Shown: piece by piece, positions 1-12,200 of the stretch
How the letters are laid out: every line of letters begins with the position of its first letter
How positions within the stretch are numbered: position 1 is the stretch's first letter
Source: Yarrowia lipolytica
Taxonomy: Eukaryota > Ascomycota > Dipodascomycetes > Dipodascales
Reading direction: 5' to 3'
Length of the DNA: 64,000 bases
Assembly (NCBI RefSeq): GCF_001761485.1
Contig: NC_090773.1
Coordinates: forward strand, 2,046,001-2,110,000
Notes under the pieces: model-generated
Told to the model about the DNA's origin: nothing
Database searches by the model: none
The model's input: the letters and a program-made list of their open reading frames with translations, nothing else
Program-made: the position numbers and the translations under genes

Positions 1-308
1 AGCAGTGAAAATGCACAGGGAGCTTTACTGCACAAATATACAAGAATTGTCCAGACAAAAATATCTGGCGGTACGTTTACTGTACATCACAGTATAACTA
101 TGGGTTTATTAGTCAGCCTAACTCGCTTCTCATATCAGTCTCCCATCCCGTCGTCACGTGACTAAATCTTTCAATTTAGTAATAAAAAAATAAAACCTTT
201 TTACTTTCAAAACCAACTGCGACAAGTGCATATGGAAAAAAAAATACATGCGCCTTGAGAGGAGTTGCAGAGCAAAACAAAAAAAAAGGGGATAGGGGGA
301 AAAAGAAT
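1..308. other. Intergenic left edge
   Basis: No gene is supported here. The stretch is AT-rich with short A-runs between about 180 and 300, just downstream of the minus-strand tRNA. On the tRNA transcript strand these A-runs read as T-runs, which would serve as RNA polymerase III termination signal. Confidence 0.5.
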
Positions 309-379
309 GCCATCACCCAGAATCGAACTGAGGTTTCCACGGCCACAACGTGGTGTACTAACCACTATACTATGATGGC
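309..379 (-). tRNA. tRNA-His (anticodon GTG)
   Basis: The reverse strand folds as a complete 71-base tRNA. The acceptor stem pairs GCCATCA with TGATGGC. The anticodon arm is CCACG, loop TTGTGGC, CGTGG, so the anticodon is GTG (His). The T-loop reads TTCGATT. There is no intron and no encoded CCA. As in other eukaryotic tRNA-His, the extra 5' G would be added after transcription, because the base pair expected at position -1 is not part of the gene. No other tRNA was found in the window. Confidence 0.95.
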
Positions 380-1280
380 TGGCGATAAAATGTTGAAGTT
401 CTTGGGACACTAGTGAGAAACCTCCAGGTCACGTGTCCGGCGATTTCAACTGTGATTTGTGGGTGATTGAGGGTATTTACTAGAACTAAAGGGTCTTTAT
501 GGGTGGTTTTTTGGACTGTGTAATCTACTGGTCTTGTTTTTTTATTGATATTTCGTCCGGATCATAGAGCAATGGAGAACGTCTTGGTGGAGTGCCCTGA
601 GTAGGTGCAGAAAGCTTGAGCAGTGATTTGAGAGAGTAGTAAAACCGAAAGAAATGTTTTGAAGAGTTTCTAAGGATTTATGGAAACTGTAAAATGTCTA
701 GAAATTTTTCTATGTTTTCTAGTTGGAGTCCGTTCTTTTTTTTTTTTTTTTTTTTTCTATTTTTTTTTTTATTTTTTGTATTTTTTTTTTTTTTCATTTC
801 CTCATTTTTATTTCATTTCTCATTTTTATTTAGTGATCCAGGCTGCACCTGATTCCGAGCATTCAAAGTACTTATTTTTGCACCAATTTTTTTGCAACTT
901 GGTTTAGACGGAGAATTGGTGTTGTTTCCCGGTTATTTTTTGATCTAAAATCGTTCATATTCGCCCCATAATGGACTCTTCACAGTCAGTATCAAATTTT
1001 GACGATATGACTGAGTCAGCTTATGGTTAAAAAGATCTGAGACTGACTCATCTGAATCAGAACTTGAAAACAGGACAATTTCAAAAAGGGGAAAAATAAA
1101 GACAAAATGAAATCAGAAATCAGAATCGGTCAGGTTCTCAAATATCGGGTTTTCAGCCCAATTGACACACTCTTTAAAAGTGTTTGGAGCGCAGGTTGAA
1201 CTGCGTCTCTCCACACCACTCCCGGGTAACCAGGATTAGCTCCTGAAAAACTCTGGGAGTATCTGTCACCACCAAACACC
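380..1280. other. Intergenic, upstream of FRS2
   Basis: No coding region is supported. It contains a long T-rich tract at about 739-797 and serves as the upstream region of FRS2. The short reading frames here are low-complexity Phe runs caused by poly-T. Confidence 0.5.
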
Positions 1281-2756
1281 ATGTCTGATCTCACGACCAC
1301 AGTGCTGAAAACGCTTGCCGAGGGCCCCATCGCTGACTCGCGGGTGGCCTTCCCCGCCCATACCACCGCCCAGTTGCAGGGCACGCTGCAGAGTCTTGCC
1401 GGCCGAGAAATGGTGACCTACAAGGCCGTGGAGGAGGACAAGTGGGAGCTTACTGAGGAGGGCAAGGAGATTGTGTCGCTGGGCTCGCACGAGTACCGCC
1501 TCTATGAGGAGGTGTGCAAGGGTCTGGAGGGTTTGGAGCTGGCTGACGTGGCATCCAAGCTGGGAGCGTCGGGCAAAATTGGCCAGCAGCGGGCTTTCAA
1601 GAACGGCTGGGTCAAGAAGGAGGGCTCCAAGCTGATCAAGAGCAGCGACAGCGTGACTGACAAGACCGCCGAGGATCTTAAGACCATTGAGTCCACGGGC
1701 ACCCTGGGAGACGCCAAGGAGCTGCAAGATCTTAAGAAGCGAAAGCTGATCACTAAGGTCAAGCAGGTGTGGTTTGAGATTGAAAAGGGCCCCGAGTTTG
1801 CGCTTACCGTCAAGGAGTACGCCACCGACGTGACAACCGACATGATCCAGAGCGGCGCCTGGAAGGACGCGGCATTCAAGCCCTACAACTTTGCCGCCGA
1901 GGGAGTCCAGCCCCAGTCCGGAGCGTTCCATCCTCTCAACAAGGTGCGGGAGGAGTTCCGACAGATTTTCTTCTCGCTGGGCTTCTCCGAAATGCCCACC
2001 AACCAGTACGTGGACTCTGGGTTCTGGAACTTTGACACGCTGTTTGTGCCCCAGAAGCACCCCGCACGAGACCTCCAGGACACCTTCTACGTCAAGGATC
2101 CCAAGGAGGCGGGTCTCCCCGAAGACATGGAGTACTGGAACAATGTCAAGAAGGTTCACGAGGACGGAGCCTACGGCTCCATCGGATACCGGTACGACTG
2201 GAAGCCTGAGGAGGCCCAGAAGCTAGTGCTGCGAACCCACACCACTGCGGTGTCGGCCAAGATGCTGCACCAGCTCGCCAAGGACCCCAAGCCTTCCAAG
2301 CTCTTTTCCATTGACCGAGTGTTCCGAAACGAGGCTGTGGATGCCACCCATCTGGCTGAGTTCCATCAGGTGGAGGGAGTGGTTGCCGACTACAACCTGA
2401 CTCTCGGAGACCTGATTGGCTTCATGCAGATGTTCTTTTCGCAGATGGGCGTCAAGCAGCTGCGGTTCAAGCCCGCCTACAACCCCTACACCGAGCCGTC
2501 GCTGGAGATTTTCTCCTGGCACGAGGGTCTCGGCAAGTGGGTCGAAATTGGAAACTCAGGTATGTTCCGACCGGAAATGCTGGAGGCCATGGGTCTGCCC
2601 AAGGACCTGCGAGTTCACGGCTGGGGTCTATCGCTGGAGCGACCCACTATGATCAAGTATGGCGTCTCAAACATTCGAGAGCTGCTCGGTCATAAGGTAT
2701 CTCTGGACTTTGTGGAGAACAACCCTGCTGTGCGATTGGATGAGGGTCTCAACTAA
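1281..2756 (+). CDS. FRS2: Cytosolic phenylalanyl-tRNA synthetase, alpha subunit
   Basis: The 491-residue product charges tRNA-Phe with phenylalanine as the catalytic subunit of the cytosolic alpha2beta2 enzyme. An N-terminal winged-helix region (about 1-150) binds tRNA and precedes a class II synthetase core. Motif 2 lies at about 342-363 (FSIDRVFRNEAVDATH) and motif 3 near 447-458 (GWGLSLERPTMI), both in the order typical of this family. Length agrees with the roughly 500 residues of the S. cerevisiae protein. The ATG follows an A-rich ACCAAACACC context. Codon use is strongly biased, as expected for a highly expressed translation gene. It stands alone, with gene-poor DNA on both sides. No intron is needed. 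Confidence 0.96.
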   Translation: MSDLTTTVLKTLAEGPIADSRVAFPAHTTAQLQGTLQSLAGREMVTYKAVEEDKWELTEEGKEIVSLGSHEYRLYEEVCKGLEGLELADVASKLGASGKIGQQRAFKNGWVKKEGSKLIKSSDSVTDKTAEDLKTIESTGTLGDAKELQDLKKRKLITKVKQVWFEIEKGPEFALTVKEYATDVTTDMIQSGAWKDAAFKPYNFAAEGVQPQSGAFHPLNKVREEFRQIFFSLGFSEMPTNQYVDSGFWNFDTLFVPQKHPARDLQDTFYVKDPKEAGLPEDMEYWNNVKKVHEDGAYGSIGYRYDWKPEEAQKLVLRTHTTAVSAKMLHQLAKDPKPSKLFSIDRVFRNEAVDATHLAEFHQVEGVVADYNLTLGDLIGFMQMFFSQMGVKQLRFKPAYNPYTEPSLEIFSWHEGLGKWVEIGNSGMFRPEMLEAMGLPKDLRVHGWGLSLERPTMIKYGVSNIRELLGHKVSLDFVENNPAVRLDEGLN

Positions 2757-4466
2757 GTGCGGAGAAGAAGAGAGCAAGGGTTGATGGTATCGTGATGCAA
2801 CGACCATGTTGCGTTCGATGAAGGATAGGAGAAGTAATAGATGTTAGATTGAACGAGGTAGCTGGGTGTGTTTCGTTGGATGTAGGGTGGTAATAGGCTG
2901 AGAAATGTGCTGGAGACATTCGGACCGAATGAACATCCCCGAGCTGTTCGAGATTTCAGATGATCTAGTACTGATCTGATTGAGACAGAATGGTTACTCG
3001 TGCTTGTAATGATGACCATGAACTACGCCGCCAGTTGTGTCTCGAAAAGACCACCAAAAATCACTTGGTGTAGCCTCGAAGTACACTGTCACACTCGCCT
3101 GGTCAGGAGGAATCCAACGGTACCATTTTCAGGTCTCTACGGCGTTTATCCAGAGATTTGAGTCCTTTTGTATTTGGGTCTAACATCACCACTTCACCAC
3201 TTGGATCCACTTGGACCTACATTACCACTTTGTCGCCAGAGGTACCATTGCACTCATAATGGTATCATATCTATCTTGTCAGAGTCATGTTGAATTCACC
3301 ACAGTTCCAGGTGGTCAGCGTCAAACCGGTGATCCAGTATCTGTAGCTTGAGGTTCAGTTCACCACGAAAAAAACCTATGATCCAGACAGAGCTGTTGAG
3401 ATTTACGTGCGATGCTCGGTGTCACTGCTTCAATTGAGGAGATTTGACGCGACTCATTGACTTGGTACGTTTGTGGGAGTGCGATCATGTGTACGATCGA
3501 CGATGGCGACTACATGAGGAGTTGGACTTTTCGAGTGAAGAATGATCAGACTGAAGAGTGATCAGGATGAAGAGTGAACCGAGTACCAGAGTATCAGAAA
3601 GAACAGTACTGTCTCCTCTTACATGATTGAACACGTTGCATCCGATCTTCCTGAACCGGTTCTATGGAGGAAGTGCTATTGTTGATGCTGTCGAGACGGT
3701 AGCTCTAGTCTCTAACCTCTTCAGCAGCTTCCAGCAGCCTTCAAGTGGTCAACCACCGTCTACAATTTTCCAGGGTGTCCAACAGGGAAAGTCCAGCTAT
3801 TTGCAGACATTCTAATCGCCAGATGACCAATCCTCGATCTCCGTGTCGGAATTATGTACCATCAGTTCGGATCTGAGACTGGCACAGGAATGACACAAAA
3901 GCTGAGATGATTGGACCGGAAAGATCTAACATCTAACATACCCCTAGACACTCGTTCTCTAGACACTCGTTCTCTAGAGACCGATTACAAATCACGTTCG
4001 GAGCACACAAACTGGACCAAGGGACTTGGTGATGTTTCGGGGATGAGGGACCTGTAATTGGGTGCGAAAAGAAGTAGAAAAACACTTGACGAGTGTTGAC
4101 AGACTCAGGAACAGATAAAGGGACTTGTTTTTCTCTGTGCAACTCTTGATCCAAGCCAAAATGGCAGAGATCGATACAGCGTGTACCCACAGTACAGCCA
4201 GGTAGATGTGCACTGCTGCGACGAGTGCAAGTGACTCATATACACTCTCCATCTTTTATAGAAGAAGTTCCAACCATATTGGTGGGATCATTGTCTTTGG
4301 AGAGACATGTTTGAGTGGAGAATCATTGAGTCATTGAGTCATTGCACTACAGTCAGTGACCATAGGCTGAGAGAAACTGAGAGATCGAAGACTGGGCTCT
4401 GACAACGAAAGGAAGCGTCTGCGAACGCTCGACTGGAGATTGGATCAAAGACTGAGCTAGAGATTC

Positions 4467-4567
4467 GAGCTTGGTTCAGCATTGAGCTTGGTTCGAGATT
4501 GAGCTTGGTTCGAGATTGAGCTTGGTTCAGCATTGAGCTTGGTTCGAGATTGAAGCTTGGTTCAGAG
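4467..4567. repeat. Minisatellite, 17-base unit
   Basis: Five full 17-base copies plus a partial sixth of a unit that begins GAGCTTGGTTC and ends AGCATT or AGATT. The two unit variants alternate. It lies in noncoding DNA between FRS2 and PMP3. Confidence 0.85.
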
Positions 4568-5303
4568 ATGGGAAATTCCTCAATAGTCAACCAATGTCCT
4601 ATTCCTGCTTCATCTGCTGGGTGCGGTCTCCCCGGAGAATCGATATCGGTGTGTATCTGCTGCAGTCATCATACCCTACGATTACTCGTACGAGTAAAAG
4701 TGTAGTAAAACAAGCACCTCGTGCCTCGTAACTGGTACCTCATACTTGTATGGCTCAAACGCATTGCCCATCACCCTTCAATTAAATGACTCCTGGCTGT
4801 TCACTTTTGTCCCCATCCCTGGTCCACTTGCTCCAGAGCTCCTTGCAGAACTCAATCTCATCCATGTCTGTTTACGGCCATACCAAAAGGAGTTAAGGTC
4901 GTTGCGGGGTTTTAAAACAGTGGGTATGTTACTGGAACGAAGTTGGCGGTCCATCGGGCGAAGTTGGCGGGTCGATAGGGCTCCTTTTGAGTCTCCTGGA
5001 CCCGTCTCTATCTGGGGTATGAGGTACCAAAGCTAAGTTGCCGTTCAAACCGCTCCAGTCCTTACTCCTGGACGCGAATGTTTACAACAACTGATCCGAA
5101 ACGCGCCCGGCGCGTCCATCTCTCTCTCAGGCTTGTCCTGGTCCCAAAACAATCCGTTTTAAGCCGTTGAAACCGTTAAATCCTGCATATCCTGCATATC
5201 CCCGCAGTCTCAGGTTGAGGTACCAGACGTGGAAAATGCCTGACTGTGAGTTCGACTTCGACTTCGAGTATGATTGAGAGGTATGGTCGCGGTCAAGCGC
5301 CCG

Positions 5304-5392
5304 AGTCCGCGTCTGAGTCCGAGTCCGAGTTCGAGTTCGAGTCCGAGTCCGCGTTCGAGTCCGAGCCCGAGTCCGAGTTCGAGTTCGAGATC
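5304..5392. repeat. GAGTCC/GAGTTC hexamer array
   Basis: An imperfect hexanucleotide array (GAGTCC, GAGTTC, GCGTTC and variants) of about 15 units. It creates artificial Arg/Thr, Ser/Pro or Leu/Gly frames on either strand. None of them looks like a gene. Confidence 0.8.
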
Positions 5393-6450
5393 CAGGACTA
5401 GTCCCACTTTGCCCACACATATCCGAGAATCGAACTCGACTCGCAGGTCACACCACCAACTCTTTCTATTAATAGACAAACTCGGACAGTTTCTGGCCGG
5501 GTCACGGGAGCTCGGAATGGAGCTTGTTCTTCTCTGGGTTAGAATGTCGATTTATGGGGATATACAAACCGAATCAGACAAAACAAACGGAGTTGGAGTT
5601 GGAGCGGTTGGAACCGGGCGAATAGTGATGATGAGCCAATGAGATGAATGAGTCAATGAGATGAACAAGTGGATTTGGAATGAGAGATTTTTCGGATCTG
5701 AATGATGGATATTGCATCAGTCCGAAACAGTACAAGAACAAGTACAGTACGAGTAAAAGTACCACTCTATCCGATCTCATACCGCTCTATCCAATTCCAA
5801 ACCGCTCTCGTACAGTCCGTACACAGCCCTACTCTTACCTCTTCGGTCAATCGTCGGAGATATCATACCTCTATCATACTGCATACCAAGACATATTCGA
5901 GCTTCTAGAACATGTTTGGAACCGACGGATGCAGTGCAGGGGCATAGGACAACTCGTGACGGCATTTAGAGCAAGTTCCAAGTGAGCTTTTGTCGTAGCC
6001 AGGAGGTCTGTACTCTAGTCTGCTGGAAAGGACTGATTTTTTGCCTCCGAACCGGGGAATAGCCCGCCCAACCAGGGAATAGCCGCCGACATAGCCGCCG
6101 CTGCGACAGTGCAGTGTCTTCATTTGGCGGAAATCGTTATACGGCGTCATTCAAAAGACGCGTGGCCAGGTCCACATGCGTCCATTCTGTTTCTTTTTTT
6201 TTTCTTCTTGTTCTTAATATTTTTCCCCCTTTTTTGTCCTTTTTTCTCTTTTTTTTCTTTTTTTTTTCTTTTTTTTTTTTTTTTTTCGCCTCCATTTCCG
6301 CCGTATATCCTCCTCCAAACGCTGATCCCATGTTTGAGTTAATTACTATCAGCAAAAAAAACAATCTCGGAGGAGGTGCGCGTTAAATGCTGGGAGTCTT
6401 TCTGGCAAGCGTATTGTTTTCCGATTTTCGCGGGTTTTTTCTGAAATTTG

Positions 6451-6523
6451 GATTTTCCCGATTTTCCCGATTTTCCCCAATTTTCCCCAATTTTCCCCAA
6501 TTTTCCCCAATTTCCCCCCATTT
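6451..6523. repeat. 10-base TTTTCCCCAA tandem repeat
   Basis: About seven 10-base units, the first two being TTTTCCCGA variants. Noncoding; the reverse strand yields a GKIGENWGK-like artefact. Confidence 0.85.
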
Positions 6524-7336
6524 CCGACTTTGCCCAAAATCCTCTGCAAACTCCATTTTCGGGGCCCTGAAATGCGACATTTTTACTCTCAGGAAAACGG
6601 TATATTATGCTCACACTCCGGACCAAAAGCCCATTCCAAGTTTGAGTCAAAAGCGAGTTTCGAACCGCAGATAATACCTCAGCCAACCGCCACAACCAAG
6701 TGCATGTGACAAGCCCAGGAGAAGACACGCGCCCAGTGTGGGCACCACTTTGGGACCGTCTTGGCCACAACATGACCAACGTCAGTCAGCCCTCCCAAAC
6801 AAGGTTCGCAGGGCTGAGTGCCTAAAATAGCCCCGAGAGAAGATGGAAAGGCGTGGATCCAAAATGGCGCCGCAAACACGTCGACCGCGTAGCAGGCGGG
6901 TTTTCCCGCAAAATAAGTCCTCCCACCACATTGTCCAAGTCGTGGCCACAACCTCACCCACATCATGGCCAGATCTGTGCCTGCACCTGGCTTGCTACTA
7001 CATAGACCCGCTTGCTGCTGTGAGCCGCACGACACCCGCAACCAACGTTGGTAGGGGTAGGAAAAGAAACGGCCCAGAGCATGGGATAACGGGGGCGTCG
7101 TGACGCCGGCCGTGCGGTGACCTCGGGACCCGTGAGATGACCACAGGACCCCCGTCATGCCCACCACCCGCAAACGGTCGCAGGAGGCGTAAATCCGCGG
7201 AGATGCTTATCGCCGAAAAATGCAGTCGCAACCTCAATCTGCCCATTAGGGGCACCCAACCTTTAAGCTTTTTTTTGACTTCCCAAACAAGGCAGTGAGT
7301 GCATACCACCTTAGTACCTCAGCCATATCGTCTGTT

Positions 7337-7344
7337 TATATATA
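7337..7344 (+). promoter_or_regulatory. TATA box of PMP3
   Basis: TATATATA lies 60 bases before the PMP3 start codon. It is followed by a pyrimidine-rich stretch and an ACACAAACACAA leader, the usual form of a strong yeast promoter. Confidence 0.65.
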
Positions 7345-7403
7345 GGCCCACCTCCTCTGTCAATTCTGTTTCTCACACACCACCTTACACAAACACAAAC
7401 ACA

Positions 7404-7966
7404 ATGGCTTTCACCTCTTCCGACATTCTCAAGATCATCGTTGGTGAGTATTAGAAGCGGCAGCTGGATTAAGGGTTGGATTGAGGCCTGTTGATGGCCA
7501 GTGCTATTTTGGTGGCGACGTTGCACTAATGGCGAGTGGCGAGAGAGGCGAGCCTGAGCGGGTGAGGCTGGCCTGAGCGAGCTGTGATAGTGTCGTAAGA
7601 GGCCGTGACAGAGCCGTGACAGAGCCCGTGGACAGAGGCCGTGACAGAGCCCTGACAGAGCCGTGACAGAGGCCCGTGACAGGCCGCGTGTGCTCAACAT
7701 TGGCCGTATTGCTTGTGATATTGGCATGACTTCCCATGTCACGAGTGACCGTGTCACAACTTTGACCGTGTCACATTTGGCCGTGTGAACCACGAAACCT
7801 CCCCCTCCCCCTATCAACCCAAACTAACCCAGCTATCTTCCTCCCCCCCGTTGGAGTTTTCATGGAGCGAGGATGCACCGCTGACCTGCTCATCAACGTC
7901 CTCCTCTGTTGTCTTGGATACATTCCCGGTATCATCCATGCCCTCTACATCATCTTCAAGTATTAA
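7404..7966 (+). CDS. PMP3: Pmp3-type small plasma-membrane proteolipid, two exons
   Basis: Exon 1 is 7404-7443 and exon 2 is 7833-7966, giving 57 residues. The intron of 389 bases starts GTGAGT and ends CTAACCCAG. The protein has the Pmp3/Sna family plan: two hydrophobic helices (about 10-27 and 32-54), with [13 protein letters not shown] in the first and [14 protein letters not shown] in the second. Family members sit in the plasma membrane and affect membrane potential and cation tolerance. The gene is too short and too split to be seen as one frame. A TATA box 60 bases upstream fits the start. The intron carries a tandem repeat (7601-7690). Length is normal for the family (S. cerevisiae Pmp3 is 55 residues). 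Confidence 0.95.
7601..7690. repeat. GTGACAGAGCC tandem repeat inside the PMP3 intron
   Basis: About eight imperfect 10-13-base copies of CCGTGACAGAG lie inside the PMP3 intron, about 140-160 bases from both splice sites. Confidence 0.8.
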
Positions 7967-9612
7967 TTGTACCATAACCAGCAACATATAACCAATATTG
8001 ATTTTATCCACAGCAGCCACTCTACACTCACTACTTGTACGTAGCTTTTCGTATACATGCAGGCGTTCTGCATCTTTCCAAAAGTAGCAATCTCCAAATG
8101 GACAGCTACGTCTAACCCAGTTCTGATTTAAACTTCTAGAGCAATCTGAGATACGTGTTAATGTTTTTTTATTTTTTATTTTTTATTTTTTATTTTGGCG
8201 GAGATCAACGATCGTCGCCAACACCACGTTCGGGAGTCAGAACGGGCTGAGTTTTGGGCGGGGTGGGGGTCACGTGACGCGCAGAAATGCGAGCGGGTTA
8301 TTTTATTTTATTTTATTTTCGTGTTGGGGTTCAATTCGGCTTTTTTGGCTACAGTACTGTGTACTGTGCTTGTAGTATTTGGTTAGAGAGTTCGGATCAA
8401 TTTACCCCTTTTCAATAAGAAAAAGGTTGACTTTGCCAATCGCCACTTGCGACCTTGTCTCAGGCCGTTTGCGGGGGAGGATGGATTAAATTGGGATTGA
8501 TAGGGAGTTGGGGAATCAGCAGGGATTTTCTAGATTATTTTAGTGGATTATGGGATTTAATTGGGATTTAATTGGGATTTTCCGGTTTACTTTTAGTATG
8601 TTTTTGCTGTTTTGTTCGTTTTTTGTTAGACTTGCTGGAATGTCAGATGTGTCTCATTAGTATAAGCACAAGAACGGTGGCAATTCGTGTCGCAGGAAAA
8701 AAATTCAATAAATTCAATAAATACAAATATACAAAAAATACAAAAAATACAAAAAATACAAAAAAAATGCTGTGCGAAAGAATAAGAGACCAAAGTCTTC
8801 TGTTTCTCGGACTGGACGATTTTTTCCCCTTGATGCGTTGATGTTTTTCTTTAGTATTATTATATTATTTTCTTTTTTATCCTTTTTTATATTATACACC
8901 TCCGAAATAGAGTGTATAAATACAAGAACAGAGCACTAGCCCTGGTACAAGTGCTGTACAAGTAGAACAGACACAAAACGGTCTACAAGTAACCGAGAGT
9001 GGATTCAGATAAGCATAAATTTCGAGGAAACAACCATGTACTTGTACTTGTACTTGTACTTGTTCAAGTTCGGTAGTACAGCGTTTGTACTCGTATAAGC
9101 TGGTGGTTCTGTGTTGTACTACTGTGATGTACTGCTGTAGGTGCAGTACGGAAGAGCTTGAGGAGGATTAAATGCCTCTACTTGTTGGCATCTCGGTCCC
9201 ACCTCCTGTTCTTCTCTCGTCTGTGAGACAGTTGCCTTGATATGTCTCGCCAGCCGCTCAGATTAGGTGAAACAGGGCGATCATGAGACATTGGGTGGAA
9301 AAGTGGAGAAGTTGAAGGGCAGGTGCCCAGTGATACTGTGCGGTATTGTACATTCGTCAGAGTGAACTTGAGACCTACCGTACGAACGAGATACATTGAG
9401 AAAGCTCTTAATCAGACGAGGTCTCGTATCAAGACTCAGACGACAAATGAGGACCGCTCGTAAACAGTCTCCTTGGAGGGCTAGACAAGAGAATCAGTCC
9501 ATGGGAATCAGTCAATGAGAAGACAATCAATGAGAAGACAGTCAAAGAGGAGGAAACAAGAGCAACGCAAGGAGACATCTCCATTGTGCCAGAGAAACCC
9601 TAGTGGCAAGAG

Positions 9613-9740
9613 GTCGAGTTAAGAACTGGCAACAACGTAGCGAGAAGTCGAGTTAAGAACTGGTAACAACGTAGCGAGAAAGTCGAGGTTAAGAACTGGT
9701 AACAACGTAGCGGAGAAGTCGAGTTAAGAACCGATAACAA
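9613..9740. repeat. 34-36-base tandem repeat, four copies
   Basis: Copies begin at 9613, 9647, 9682 and 9718 with GTCGAG(G)TTAAGAAC and end with a (C/T)AACAAC(GTAGCG) tail. The spacing of 34, 35 and 36 bases comes from single-base insertions, so the array is imperfect. Confidence 0.85.
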
Positions 9741-11989
9741 CAGCTGATCCGGTCCAGATGCTTCCATCCAAACCAGAATCAGCGGAGCGGTGGTATCTAC
9801 AGGTCTGAAAGCACCATCTCCAGCTGGATTGAAAAGAGCTGGAGAGCCATGTGAAGAATCAAGTGCAGTCCACTTGGCTACTGAGGTGAGATTCAATATC
9901 ACTTGGGATTCAATGACCTGAGAATCAGTGGCTTGAGAATCAATGAAAGTAGACTAGTGAATACTGATTGAGAAGAGACTGTCCGGGGGTATGTACTGAA
10001 CTTATATTGGTAAGAGAGTAGATGGTTGACAAGTAACTTGTTCTCGCCACTCTACAACTGATTCTCTCTGCTGAGTTTCGTAGTGTGTAAAGCGACATCT
10101 GAGACTTGATTCATATGGTCATGACTCGACCCCCATGGTAATGACCAACGCAGTCAGCGCTCTGGCTGAGATTGTGAGATTCTGTGAAAGATTTCGTCAG
10201 GGGGTTTCACTGGTAGTCTTGTCATCGCTGTCACGAGACCTGCGAGTTTTGCCGAATATCGTACAACGGAGAAACAGGAGATGCCAGTCAGTTGCTTCAA
10301 GACCTCATGAAGACGCTCCTGAAGTTGATACCGATTTGGAGCGGCGAGTCCCAGTCCAGCTGGACTGCTTTCTGCTCTCGTCGGCTGAGTAATGCGTGTC
10401 GCAGCTACAGGACTCGAGCTATTGGACACTGAGATCAACATTCACACACGGAGATGAGAAGTTTGCAGGAGGTCGTTGTGTTCGGAGACATTCGCATCGT
10501 GGAGTGGCTGATCAGGCGCATCTTCAACCAGGTGTTGGCACCGGAATTCCCCCGAGAGCACCCTGACATCAATTGGATTGCGAATGAAGCTGAGAACCAG
10601 CAGGAACGGATCGGCCAGGTATACTTGAGAAATCAAGTGACAACGAGCCGGTAGGACTGAATTCAAAGAGTTCAGAATGACTCAGGAAAAGAGAGGGCTA
10701 ATGAGACAGTGTCGCAGACTGGAGACTCTGACTCGATCCACGCCTACTCTGGAACTGCTACTCCTTGAGCCGCTATCACCGGTACTGTCTGGCTCCGGAT
10801 GAGTAGTCGGTCCGTCTCTATTCCTTGTTGGAGGACAATATCATCCAAAACCACACTGAAGGCAGAAACAACCAAACCCATCTCAATGAGTGCCCCTAGT
10901 CCACAACTCCTACTGTAGCTACTACTGCACTGGAGACATTTTACATGTATTGGCATTCTGTTTGAACAGAGGGTTGGTTCAAAACATGCTCCCGTGAGTG
11001 ATCACGGTATCGTCGTTGTTTTCCTTCTCTGTACGACGGGCCCGAAATCACCCTGGATCGAAAGAGTCGGTTGTTGTTGACCACCACAGCTTCCCAGAGG
11101 AGTTTTCGGCTTGTTTGGAGTCCGAACCTGCCATACTGAGACAGGGAATTGCGAGTTCAGTCAACATCATTTCGTGTCAATTGACAAAGACAAAGTATCT
11201 CCACCAGGCCAATCAAGACAGCTCTTGAGACGACGATACGACAGCTGGAGTCAGTCATACACTGAACCGCTCAAGTGTATTTAGTTTGAACTAGTTCTGA
11301 GAGTTAATTAACCCGGTTTCTTGTCGTAACATTTTTGTTTCGAGCCTGTCAAACCAGGAGCACTCCAGCGACTCGAGCAAACCCAGCGAGTCTTCCTCGG
11401 AGTTCTGCCACAGTAGACACTCAAACACTCGGACATGGTCCGGAAAATGGGCCGGCTGATTGATTCAACTTGTCAATAATCTCATTCTGATATCAGTGGT
11501 TTTATTATGATGCTGGCGCGAGCTCGGGCGCTGATAATTTGTTCCCGACGCATGGCATCGCGCCTTGAGATCGAACAACGCCTCGTCGACAGAAGCAATA
11601 CGGTCTTCAACAGGATTTCAACCTGCTCCATGGGTGGTGATTTGCGCGTCCGGATCAGCTGAAGCGGAACCAACCGTCGCAATATGTTGCAGAAATGAAA
11701 CGAAGATCAGCTCTGGAACTGATGAAGACGGTCACAGACAGGTCTGGGCGAGGCTCTTCACGTCTGGACGCGGTCAGAACGTCGCCAAATTATTACTGGA
11801 CTCACTGTGAGCATTTTGGTACCAAAATCACCCATGCAAAAATGATCAATTGGTTGTAAAAACAACAAAAAAAAACGACGTTGGAGCAGGATTCGGGCAC
11901 TCCACTCGGTCTAATTCCATGTACCCATACCGTACCAAACATACGACGACGACACAGGAATGATTTACTCATCCAGCAGCATTTTATGA

Positions 11990-12200
11990 CTTCATAAATG
12001 CTCTCTATTGTCTATTATAAAACCCATATATTGTTTTTTATTTATTTTATAATATGTCAAATATTTCAGATTAAGTTTCGATTATAAAAAGATATATGCA
12101 GTTACAGAACTGTAATTATTGAATTTTGTAGAGTTTAATTTTTTTTGTTGATTTTTTTGATTTTTTTTGATTTTTTTAATTTTTTAAATATCTCTAGCGA
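11990..12200. other. AT-rich island
   Basis: About 210 bases of very AT-rich DNA with repeated TTTTTTGATTTTTTT and TATTTATTTTATAATATG motifs, in clear contrast to its flanks. No gene is visible. Such islands are candidates for replication origins or scaffold regions, but nothing in the sequence proves this. Confidence 0.35.

Larger units (their letters stand above)
2757..7403. other. Gene-poor interval with simple repeats
   Basis: About 4.6 kb with no supportable gene. Short reading frames on both strands lack recognisable domains. Visible content: a 17-base minisatellite at 4467-4567, GAGTCC/GAGTTC hexamers at 5304-5392, T-rich tracts at 6187-6290, a 10-base TTTTCCCCAA repeat at 6451-6523, and the PMP3 promoter at the right end. 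A small frame at 3992-4252 (minus) has a hydrophobic start but no promoter or family support. Confidence 0.5.

Noticed and set aside
3992-4252. 86-codon minus-strand frame with hydrophobic start
   Set aside because: The TATAAAAG near its ATG is only a few bases upstream, too close to be a promoter, and no family is recognised.
5304-5392. Arg/Thr-repeat frame (minus) and Ser/Pro-repeat frame (plus)
   Set aside because: Artefacts of the GAGTCC/GAGTTC hexamer array.
10135-10660. Two adjacent plus-strand frames in the gene-poor interval
   Set aside because: They are in different frames with no convincing splice signals between them and no recognised family.
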